21,034 nucleotides of DNA. It comes from RPQK01 sp041946865. Lineage in GTDB: Bacteria; Acidobacteriota; UBA6911; RPQK01. The position numbers and the translations under genes are program-made. Positions 14,371-21,034 of the stretch are shown one piece after another. Every line of letters begins with the position of its first letter. The first letter of the stretch is position 1. Where the stretch lies: assembly GCA_041946865.1 (NCBI GenBank), contig JBHGBF010000198.1:1-21034 (forward strand). The letters run 5' to 3'. The notes under the pieces are model-generated. The model saw only the letters and a list, made by a program, of their open reading frames with translations. It did no database searches and was not told where the DNA came from.

Positions 14371-16066
14371 GAGATCACCGGCCCGCTCGGCGATCCTTAC
14401 GCTGTTCGCCGGCTCTCTCTGCCTCACTTTCGCCGACATATCTCCCGAAACCGTTCCCCAGTTTACGGATCAAGCCGCGAAAGCCGGCATCAATTTTCGC
14501 CACATCAACGGCCCAGCCGATCGCAAGGACCTGATTTTCGAAGCTAAAGGCGGCGGCCTGGGGTTCTTCGATTACAACAACGACGGCTGGATGGATCTGT
14601 TGCTGGTCCAGGGGTCCACTGTCGAGGCCCACATGCAGGGTAAGGACCCTCACTGCGTGCTTTACCGGAACAAGCGAGACGGAACGTTCGAGGATGTCAC
14701 CGAGAAGGCCGGCTTGACTCGTACCGGCTGGGGCATGGGGGTCTCTTTTGGGGACTACGACAACGACGGTTTCGCCGACATCTATCTGACGTTTCTCGGG
14801 CCCAACGTCCTCTACCGCAACAACGGCAACGGGACTTTCACCGATGTGACGGAGAAGGCCGGAGTCGGTGACCCGCGCTGGTCCTCGTCCGCCGGTTTCG
14901 GCGATTATGATCGCGACGGCGACCTCGACCTTTACGTCTGCAACTACATCACGATCGACTGGAACAACCTCCCCAAGCCCGGGCCCGGCATGTTCTGCAC
15001 CTACCTGGGACGCCCGGTCATGTGCGGCCCACGAGGCTTAAAGGGCGCCCGCGACACCCTGTATCGCAATAACGGCGACGGGACATTTACAGACGTCAGT
15101 GAAAGCAGCGGCGCTTTCGACCGCGATAATCTCTACGGTCTGGGCATGGTCTGGGCCGATCTGGAGAATGACCAGGACCTGGACATTTTCGTTGCCAACG
15201 ATGACGGCCCGAATCTCCTCTTCGTCAACGACGGCAAGGGGAAGTTCGAGGAACAAGGAATTCTGAGCGGGCTGGCAGTCAGCGTCGACGGCCGCAACCA
15301 GGGGTGCATGGGGATCGACGCCGCCGACTACGACAACGACGGTTTGCTCGATGCCTTCGTCACCAACTTCGCCAATGACTACAGCACGCTCTACCACAAT
15401 GACGGGAACCTGTTTTTCAGCGATATCACAGGCGAAACGGAGCTTTACACAGCCGAGTGGCTGCTGGTCGGCTGGGGTGCCCGGTTTACCGATTTCAATC
15501 ATGACGGCTGGAAAGACATTTTTCACGCGAACGGTCACGTCACCCCCTTCCTGATCACAGAGAAACTGGAGGAGCAGTACTTCCAACCGCCAAGCCTCTA
15601 CCTCAATGACCGGGGGACTTTCCGTGATGTCCGCAAATTCGCAGGCCCCGACATGCAGGTGGGGCGGTGCGGCCGGGGAGCGGCGTTCGCCGATTACGAC
15701 AATGATGGAGACACGGACGTGGCGATCGCGAATCTCAACGATGCACCTCAACTGCTCAGAAACGACCGCCGCGATCGCAACCACTGGATCATGCTGCGGA
15801 CGGTTGGACACACCAGCAACCGTGACGGGATCGGCGCCCGTATCACCGTCACAACCGGCGAGTTGAAGCAGATCTGGGAGATCAAGCGCACCGTCTCGAT
15901 CTACTCGGCGAGCGATCCGAGGGCGGATATCGGGCTGGGAGAAGCCACCAAAGCTGATCTCATCAGAGTCCAGTGGCCGAGCGGAAAGGTACAGGAATTC
16001 CGGGATGTGGCGGGCGACGCCCACTACGTCGTCGACGAGGAAAAGGGCTTGAGCAAGGGGTATTAG
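14348..16066 (+). CDS. CRTAC1-type FG-GAP/VCBS and ASPIC-UnbV protein
   Basis: Predicted 572 residues. The N-terminus (RSAILTLFAGSLCLTFA) looks like a signal peptide. Repeated calcium-binding loops follow, each a blade of an FG-GAP/VCBS beta-propeller: DYNNDGWMDLL, DYDNDGFADIY, DYDRDGDLDLY, DLENDQDLDIF, DYDNDGLLDAF, DFNHDGWKDIF and DYDNDGDTDVA, seven in all. The C-terminus is an ASPIC/UnbV domain (NHWIMLRTVG, DGIGARITV, LIRVQWPSGKVQEF). The family is extracellular or periplasmic and presumed adhesive or protein-binding; no catalytic site is known. A strong Shine-Dalgarno GGAGG (14336-14340) lies 7 nt before the ATG, inside the end of the TPR gene, which fixes the start. It converges on the GWxTD gene. 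Confidence 0.93.
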   Translation: MTRPPRDRRSPARSAILTLFAGSLCLTFADISPETVPQFTDQAAKAGINFRHINGPADRKDLIFEAKGGGLGFFDYNNDGWMDLLLVQGSTVEAHMQGKDPHCVLYRNKRDGTFEDVTEKAGLTRTGWGMGVSFGDYDNDGFADIYLTFLGPNVLYRNNGNGTFTDVTEKAGVGDPRWSSSAGFGDYDRDGDLDLYVCNYITIDWNNLPKPGPGMFCTYLGRPVMCGPRGLKGARDTLYRNNGDGTFTDVSESSGAFDRDNLYGLGMVWADLENDQDLDIFVANDDGPNLLFVNDGKGKFEEQGILSGLAVSVDGRNQGCMGIDAADYDNDGLLDAFVTNFANDYSTLYHNDGNLFFSDITGETELYTAEWLLVGWGARFTDFNHDGWKDIFHANGHVTPFLITEKLEEQYFQPPSLYLNDRGTFRDVRKFAGPDMQVGRCGRGAAFADYDNDGDTDVAIANLNDAPQLLRNDRRDRNHWIMLRTVGHTSNRDGIGARITVTTGELKQIWEIKRTVSIYSASDPRADIGLGEATKADLIRVQWPSGKVQEFRDVAGDAHYVVDEEKGLSKGY

Positions 16067-16088
16067 CCCGGGATTCCTCGAGCTTGTC

Positions 16089-16169
16089 CTAATTCCGCCT
16101 TCAGGCGGGCCTTTGGGAGCGTGCTTGCAGGCGATGACTGGCTGCAAAAGCCGCCTGAAGGCGAAACTA
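16089..16169. repeat. CGCCTTCAGGCG-type repeats, copies 2 and 3, inverted pair
   Basis: Two copies of the element seen at 10386 face each other. TAATTCCGCCTTCAGGCGGG is at about 16090-16109. The reverse complement of TAGTTTCGCCTTCAGGCGGC ends at about 16169. Together they can fold into one ~80-nt hairpin, and each has its own small palindrome (CCGCCT-TC-AGGCGG at 16095-16108). They lie between the convergent CRTAC1-like and GWxTD genes and may also stop transcription. Confidence 0.75.
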
Positions 16170-16236
16170 CGAACGGTTTCGAGTCCCCGTAGGCCTTCCT
16201 GGTGAGAGTCCGGCCTGGCCCGGCCAAGGCGCGCGG

Positions 16237-17877
16237 CTACCCCAACACTTCGAAATTGACCGTCTGTTTGGTCGAAGTCTGCGCGATCTGATCGGTCACG
16301 GCGATCGTCAGGCTGTAGCGACCCGGCTCCAGCGGCTGGGTGTTCATCATTGATCCTGCATAGAAGCGATCGGCGTACGGGTGCACGATTCTTGACAGCT
16401 CTCCGAACGGAGTCGGAACTTCCTTCCCGTCCTTCAGGATCTGCAGCTTGACCGAGAGTGACGGCTGGAGGGTTTGCTGATCGGCAGTCACGTTGTAGAG
16501 CTCGAAGTAAAAGCCGAGCGGTTTACCCCGCCTGAAGCGGTTCTGCGCGCTTGGGTAAACCTTGACCGCGCTCAGGATAAAGGGATCGTTAATGAACTCT
16601 CCGGATTTTGCCGGTTGCACCTGATCGGCCAGAATAATGGGACTCAGCTCAATCTGGGTGCTCTTGTTGCCCGGGACAATGATTCCTCGCTCCAGGGTCC
16701 CGATCTTCCCGCCATTCACGTCTTTGACGATCGCGATCAGCTTGTAGCGGCCGGGTTCCAATGGGATGTTGCGCTGAAAGACCGAGTTGCCGGGACCAGC
16801 GTGCGCGCCTTGGCCAAGCGTCAGGTGGACGACGTCGTCAAAGGAGTAGATCTTCTGCCTGGTCATATTCTCGACCCGGCCGTAAACGTTCAGTGTCGCC
16901 TGCTGGACGTTCCCCGATCCCGACTGCTTGAAGGTGAATTCGTGAGTATTGAAATAGAAAGTCACGGGTACGAGGTAGCTGGTCGGCGTGACACGGATGA
17001 GATCATGCCGGACGGAGAAGGGCAACTGATTGTAATAAAGGTTGATGTCGACGATGGTCTCCAGGTCCTTGAACTTGATCGTCGGCGGCGCCTGCAGCTT
17101 GGCGTAACGGCTCAAGCGGGCGAACAGATCGTCCTTCTGGCTAAAGAGCTTGAGCGGGTTACCGCGGCGTCGCGAAGCTTCGTTGGCCATGGTCCTGGTT
17201 CCGATCCGCTCGCCTTTGTCATACACGCCGCCCAGGCGCTCGGACTCGGTCAGACCCATGCCCGGCACCCACAGCAACGCGTCTTTGTCCATCTCGTCGC
17301 GGGCCAGCGTATAGTGCCCGGTCATCGTCTTGTCGACAAACTCGATTTCGATTCCGTCGCCGATGCCGTCAATATGGCGGTAGTACCAGAGCTGCCAGGC
17401 ATAGGTGGTGGTGTTCCCACCGCCTTCCGACCCAGGGCGATAGTAGATCTCGCCCTGACCGTGGTCCTCGATCGAATCGGGCTTCCCGTTAACGATGTAA
17501 ATGCGCCCGCGATCGCTTTTCCAGCCAGGCACGCCGACGGAAAAGTTGTCGTTGGCGTAGGCAATCCTGCGGTAATGCTCTTCGCGGAACTCGTTGATGG
17601 AAGTATCCGGGTCGGGATCACGTCTGCGCCAGAATTGCTCGATGAAGCTTTCTCTTTCGTCATCGGTCGATAAGTTGTCGAAGACCGCCCGTTCCTCGTC
17701 GGTGATGATGTAAACCACATCCTCATCAAGCCACTTCTTGTAATAGTCGACCCGCTCCTCCTGCTGCATCTCGGCAGCCGCGCGTCGCTGCTCAGTTGTC
17801 TGCTTCTGCTCCTGAAACCAGAAGCCGGAAACTGCCACGAAAATCAGAATCCCCGAAAGACACTTCGACCAGTACAT
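16237..17877 (-). CDS. GWxTD domain-containing protein
   Basis: Predicted 546 residues. The N-terminal GWxTD domain, known mainly from Acidobacteria and relatives, is at about 45-150: KKWLDEDVVYIITDEER, FIEQFWRRRDPDPDT (79-92) and the name motif G118-W-K-S-D122 followed by RGRIYIVNGKPD. Ser replaces the usual Thr of GWxTD. The rest is beta-rich with PLEPGRYKLIAIVKDVNG and PLEPGRYSLTIAVTDQIA repeats, suggesting two immunoglobulin-like modules near the C-terminus. The N-terminal hydrophobic segment (LSGILIFVAVSGFWF, 7-21) is a signal peptide or anchor, so it is probably periplasmic or outer-envelope. The molecular role of the family is not established. The ATG at 17877 is the only good start. 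Confidence 0.93.
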   Translation of the reverse strand: MYWSKCLSGILIFVAVSGFWFQEQKQTTEQRRAAAEMQQEERVDYYKKWLDEDVVYIITDEERAVFDNLSTDDERESFIEQFWRRRDPDPDTSINEFREEHYRRIAYANDNFSVGVPGWKSDRGRIYIVNGKPDSIEDHGQGEIYYRPGSEGGGNTTTYAWQLWYYRHIDGIGDGIEIEFVDKTMTGHYTLARDEMDKDALLWVPGMGLTESERLGGVYDKGERIGTRTMANEASRRRGNPLKLFSQKDDLFARLSRYAKLQAPPTIKFKDLETIVDINLYYNQLPFSVRHDLIRVTPTSYLVPVTFYFNTHEFTFKQSGSGNVQQATLNVYGRVENMTRQKIYSFDDVVHLTLGQGAHAGPGNSVFQRNIPLEPGRYKLIAIVKDVNGGKIGTLERGIIVPGNKSTQIELSPIILADQVQPAKSGEFINDPFILSAVKVYPSAQNRFRRGKPLGFYFELYNVTADQQTLQPSLSVKLQILKDGKEVPTPFGELSRIVHPYADRFYAGSMMNTQPLEPGRYSLTIAVTDQIAQTSTKQTVNFEVLG

Positions 17878-18060
17878 AGGCGTCTACCAACCCGGGATGC
17901 GATAGAGAGATTACCATAATCGGAAGGCAGTGAGAGAGGGGGCAAGGACGCCGGAACAGGGCCAGGAGGTGTTGCTACAGCCTTACAAGGCGCGCCCACG
18001 CAGCGAGCCGCTTCGGGCGGTTCCGCAACGGACGCTAAGCGAGCCCCCCTCTCGCCCCTC

Positions 18061-18089
18061 TTGCTCCCTCCTCGCTAACCGGCTATAAC
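18061..18089 (+). promoter_or_regulatory. Candidate leaderless promoter of the GH2 gene
   Basis: TTGCTC (18061-18066), a 17-nt spacer and TATAAC (18084-18089, five of six) precede the ATG at 18096 by 6 nt. The spacing is ideal and the transcript would start at or near the ATG. The rest of the 218-bp gap between the divergent GWxTD and GH2 genes shows only a weak GAGAGGGGG/CCCCCTCTC pairing. Confidence 0.5.
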
Positions 18090-18095
18090 TGCCCC

Positions 18096-20729
18096 ATGAC
18101 ATGCACACCGCATCCAAAACCTGTCCTGATTCTTTTCTTTCTGGTTTTCGTCTTCTCAATGGCTATGGGTCAGAAGCGAATTGCGTTGAAAGAGGGGTGG
18201 CTGATCAGTTCTTCAGCCGACGTGAAGCAGCCTGGTGAAATCGTTTCCACCGGACAATTCCAACCCACCCGCTGGTATCCGACACCGGTCCCATCCACTG
18301 TCGTCGCCGCCCTGGTCAGGAACAAGGTCTACGACGACCCGCATTTCGGGATGAACCTGCGCAAGATGCCGGGAGTCAAGTACCCGATCGGTCAGAACTT
18401 CTCCAATATTCCCATGCCGGATGACAGCCCGTTCAAGGCGTCATGGTGGTACCGTACCGAGTTCTCCTTGCCGTCGGACATGAGGGGCCAGATCCATTGG
18501 CTGCACTTCGACGGCATCAATTTCCGCGCCAACGTGTGGCTGAATGGGCAGCGTGTCGCCGGCTCCAGGCAGGTGGCGGGCGCCTGGCGGACTTACCAGT
18601 TCGATGTCACGAAACTGACCCGGTTGGGGGAAAAGAATGTCCTGGCGGTCGAAGTTTTCGCCCCGACCCCGCAGGACCTGGCGATCACATTCGTCGACTG
18701 GAACCCGGCGCCTCCGGACAAGATGATGGGCCTGTTCCGCGAGGTCTACCTTACAGTCACCGGTCCGGTCAGCGTCCGCTATCCTCAGGTGGTCACGCGT
18801 CTGAACCCGCCTTCGCTCGATAAAGCCATACTCAAAGTGAACGTTGAGCTGCGTAATGCGAGCGGGCAAGCGGTCAAGGGAGTGGCCAAGGGGACGATCG
18901 ACAAGATCCAATTCTCGCAGCCGGTTGAGCTTGCTGCCGGAGAGACGAGGTCCGTCTCGTTTGAAGCTGCTGCTTTTCCACAGCTCGTGATCTCCAAGCC
19001 CAGGGTGTGGTGGCCGGCCGGACTCGGGGAGCAGCCCCTGTACCCGCTGACTGTGGAATTCGTGATCGATGGCAAGGTCTCCGACCGGCAGTCGATCCGT
19101 TTTGGAGTGCGAGAAGTGACCTCGGAGCTCACTCCGCAGGGTCACGCGCTGTTTAAGATCAACGGCCAGAAAATCCTGATTCGAGGCGCAGGCTATACGC
19201 CCGAAATGCTCCTCCGTTCATCGCCTGAGCGACAGGAGGCCGAGGTTGCGTATGTCAAGCACATGAATCTCAACACGATCCGGCTGGAGGGCAAGTTCGA
19301 AGACGATCATTTTCTCGAAACTTGCGACCGGGAAGGTATTCTGCTCATGCCCGGCTGGTGCTGTTGCGATCACTGGGAGCGGTGGAAGGACTGGGACGAA
19401 GAGGACTACACCGTTGCCGCTGAATCCCTTGAGTCCCAGATCCGCCGGTTGCGCAGCCATGCCGCTGTCTTTGTCTGGCTGAATGGGAGCGACAACCCCC
19501 CGCCCGCCAAAGTCGAAAAGATGTACCTGGATATACTGAAGAAACTTGACTGGCCCAACCCTGTGATCTCATCCGCCACCCAGAAGAAGGCTGAGCTGAC
19601 CGGACCGACGGGAGTGAAGATGAGCGGGCCTTACGAGTGGGTCCCTCCCTCATACTGGCTTCTGGACAAAACCCGCGGCGGCGCCTTCGGCTTTGCCACC
19701 GAGATCAGCCCCGGTCCGGATGTTCCGCCGGTCGAGAGCATCAAGATGATGCTGCCGGCAGACCATCTCTGGCCCATCGATGAATACTGGAACTACCATT
19801 GCGGCGGAGGCGCTTTCAAGGATCTGAAAGTTTTCACAGAAGCCCTCAACGGCCGATTTGGAACCGCGACCGGGCTGGGGGACTACGCACGGAAAGCCCA
19901 GGCGCTCGCTTACGAAAGCCACCGAGCGATGTTTGAGGGGTATGCCCGAAACAAGTACGTTTCCACAGGCGTGATCCAGTGGATGCAGAACAATGCCTGG
20001 CCGTCGATGATCTGGCACTTATATGACTTCTATCTGCGTCCCGGCGGCACCTACTTCGCCACCAGGCTCGCGTGTGAGCCGGTGCACATTCAGTACTCCT
20101 ACGATGACCGGTCAGTCGTGGTCGTAAACTCGCTCTACAAGCCGGTCGCAAAGTTGAAGGCGACGGCACAATTGCTCGATTTTGACCTGAACGAGAAGTT
20201 CTCCAAGACGGTGGAGGTTTCGGCCGAGCCGGACAGCAGCACTCGAATCTTCCACGTGCCGGAAATCGCCGACATCAGCACCACTCACTTCCTTCGCCTG
20301 ACGTTGAGTCAAGCATCCGGGCAGGTGAGAAGCTCGAATTTCTACTGGCTTTCCACGAAACCGGACGTGCTTGACGATGCGAAGGCCAAGTGGTACTACA
20401 CGCCCTGCTCGTCTTTTGCCGACTTCACTGCCCTCCAGTCGCTTCCCGAGGTCCAGGTGAAGGGCACCGCCCGCTTTCAGACGTCACGCGACGGCCAGGT
20501 GGCGAGAATCACGGTCGAGAATCCAAGCAAGACGCTGGCTTTCATGGTAAGACTGCAGCTCGTCAGCGGCGACCAGGAGATCCTGCCGGTATTCTGGGAC
20601 GACAACTACTTTTCGCTCCTGCCCGGCGAGAAGCGGGTTTTGAGTGCCCTTTACAAGCCACGAGCCGGCGCCGGCAAACCGAAAGCCGTGGTCAGCGGCT
20701 GGAACGTGCAAAGGCAGGAGTTGAAATAG
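18096..20729 (+). CDS. Secreted GH2 exo-beta-D-glucosaminidase (CsxA type)
   Basis: Predicted 877-residue exported glycosidase that would release glucosamine from the non-reducing ends of chitosan oligosaccharides. The signal peptide is at 1-25 (VLILFFLVFVFSMAMG). The GH2 sugar-binding domain follows (WWYRTEFSLP, then LHFDGINFRANVWLNGQRV), then immunoglobulin-like beta-sandwiches (KPRVWWPAGLGEQPLYPLTV) and a TIM-barrel from about residue 345 (INGQKILIRGAGYTPEM). The usual GH2 Asn-Glu acid/base is replaced by S465-D466 in WLNGSDNPPP, and the nucleophile is E536 in FATEISPG. This is the Asp/Glu pair of the CsxA subfamily (D469/E541 in the Amycolatopsis enzyme, from memory). C-terminal domains complete the usual length. 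A mannosidase-like GH2 is less likely. A repeat begins directly after its stop. Confidence 0.9.
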   Translation: MTCTPHPKPVLILFFLVFVFSMAMGQKRIALKEGWLISSSADVKQPGEIVSTGQFQPTRWYPTPVPSTVVAALVRNKVYDDPHFGMNLRKMPGVKYPIGQNFSNIPMPDDSPFKASWWYRTEFSLPSDMRGQIHWLHFDGINFRANVWLNGQRVAGSRQVAGAWRTYQFDVTKLTRLGEKNVLAVEVFAPTPQDLAITFVDWNPAPPDKMMGLFREVYLTVTGPVSVRYPQVVTRLNPPSLDKAILKVNVELRNASGQAVKGVAKGTIDKIQFSQPVELAAGETRSVSFEAAAFPQLVISKPRVWWPAGLGEQPLYPLTVEFVIDGKVSDRQSIRFGVREVTSELTPQGHALFKINGQKILIRGAGYTPEMLLRSSPERQEAEVAYVKHMNLNTIRLEGKFEDDHFLETCDREGILLMPGWCCCDHWERWKDWDEEDYTVAAESLESQIRRLRSHAAVFVWLNGSDNPPPAKVEKMYLDILKKLDWPNPVISSATQKKAELTGPTGVKMSGPYEWVPPSYWLLDKTRGGAFGFATEISPGPDVPPVESIKMMLPADHLWPIDEYWNYHCGGGAFKDLKVFTEALNGRFGTATGLGDYARKAQALAYESHRAMFEGYARNKYVSTGVIQWMQNNAWPSMIWHLYDFYLRPGGTYFATRLACEPVHIQYSYDDRSVVVVNSLYKPVAKLKATAQLLDFDLNEKFSKTVEVSAEPDSSTRIFHVPEIADISTTHFLRLTLSQASGQVRSSNFYWLSTKPDVLDDAKAKWYYTPCSSFADFTALQSLPEVQVKGTARFQTSRDGQVARITVENPSKTLAFMVRLQLVSGDQEILPVFWDDNYFSLLPGEKRVLSALYKPRAGAGKPKAVVSGWNVQRQELK

Positions 20730-20968
20730 GTAACGCCTCAGTTTTTGTACGGCGAGGCTCCGAAAGCGCCCCAGAGCCGCAAGCGAAGCGGTTTTGCGGA
20801 CCGTCAGCGGACGGGAAGCGCGCCGGGTGCGTGCCTTCAAAACGAATCGATCTTGGTTCCGGCACGCATCCGACGCGCTCCCCGTCCGCCGACGGTCCGC
20901 TGGAAAACGCTGCGCTTGCGGCACTGTGGCGCTTTCGGAGCCTCGCCGCACGAAGACTGAGGGCTTAC
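20730..20968. repeat. Fold-back repeat with ~105-nt arms
   Basis: The arms 20730-20835 and 20861-20968 are inverted copies, about 85% identical by eye, with a 25-nt loop. Shared blocks include GGCGAGGCTCCGAAAGCGCC, GCCGCAAGCG, GCGGACCGTC and GTGCGTGCC. The element starts immediately after the GH2 stop codon. Because of the symmetry, both strands can be translated to similar peptides (SVFVRRGSESA followed by PQA), so open frames here are artefacts. No transposase or other gene is present. Confidence 0.9.
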
Positions 20969-20976
20969 TTGACATA

Positions 20977-21023
20977 GTAACCCCTCAGTTTTTTGTTCGG
21001 AGTGTGGCAGCAACGAGGAGAGA
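20977..21023 (+). repeat. Terminal inverted repeat, right copy
   Basis: Reverse complement of 26-71 apart from one extra T in the T-run. It begins GTAACCCCTCAGTTTTTT, which also resembles the outer end of the fold-back element at 20730 (GTAACGCCTCAGTTTTTG), so three related ends lie in the window. Confidence 0.85.
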
Positions 21024-21034
21024 GGCCGGTGCTT

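Noticed and set aside
16474..17673. 399-codon plus-strand open frame inside the GWxTD gene
   Set aside because: Antisense to a gene with clear family motifs; no domain or credible start signal.
20390..20977. Open frames on both strands at the right end (plus 20390-20977, minus 20484-20975)
   Set aside because: They run across the GH2 3' end and the fold-back repeat. The similar peptides on both strands come from the inverted arms, not from two genes.
26..21023. Whole window as a composite transposon
   Set aside because: No transposase, resolvase or integrase is present and the interior is dominated by housekeeping genes; dispersed repeats at contig ends explain it better.

Overview
The window is a GC-rich bacterial segment that reads most like an acidobacterium (Solibacter/Bryobacter type). 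This placement is inferred from gene content and no 16S is present. Pointers are a GWxTD-domain protein, a sulfatase-like hydrolase fused to TPRs with Thr at the nucleophile position, and a TPR gene overlapping a CRTAC1-type FG-GAP/ASPIC-UnbV gene. Both ends carry the same ~46-nt repeat in inverted orientation, so the window may be a complete metagenomic contig that broke at dispersed repeats.

Layout. (1) 1-245: repeat DNA. (2) 246-2774, minus strand: uppP (undecaprenyl diphosphatase), then a small coiled-coil exported protein whose start lies inside the 3' end of uppP, then a calcineurin-type metallophosphoesterase. (3) 2910-9406, plus strand, housekeeping: guaA and dnaE coupled by a TGATG overlap, a gap filled by a large palindrome, then accA and a Mut7-C/PIN-like RNase-domain gene. 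(4) 9584-10303: a secreted protein of unknown function. (5) 10304-10793: 490 bp without a gene, holding several inverted-repeat elements between convergent genes. (6) 10794-16066: the sulfatase-TPR gene (minus) diverges from a TPR gene and CRTAC1-like gene (plus). The shared control region holds mirrored arrays of an 8-nt repeat. (7) 16237-17877, minus: GWxTD protein. (8) 18096-20729, plus: a secreted GH2 exo-beta-D-glucosaminidase with both CsxA-type catalytic residues. (9) 20730-21034: a fold-back repeat with ~105-nt arms, then the terminal repeat.

The first half serves core metabolism: lipid-carrier recycling, GMP synthesis, replication and the first step of fatty-acid synthesis. The second half is lineage-specific envelope and secretome: five of its genes carry N-terminal export signals of varying strength. 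Nothing in the sequence ties these genes into one pathway beyond the overlapping TPR/CRTAC1 pair and its divergent sulfatase-TPR neighbour.

The most notable signals are regulatory and structural. Five genes have a candidate -10 element ending only 6-8 nt before the chosen start codon, which points to leaderless mRNAs. Several palindromic repeat families sit at the ends of transcription units. I did not find a defence system, CRISPR array, insertion sequence, tRNA or rRNA.
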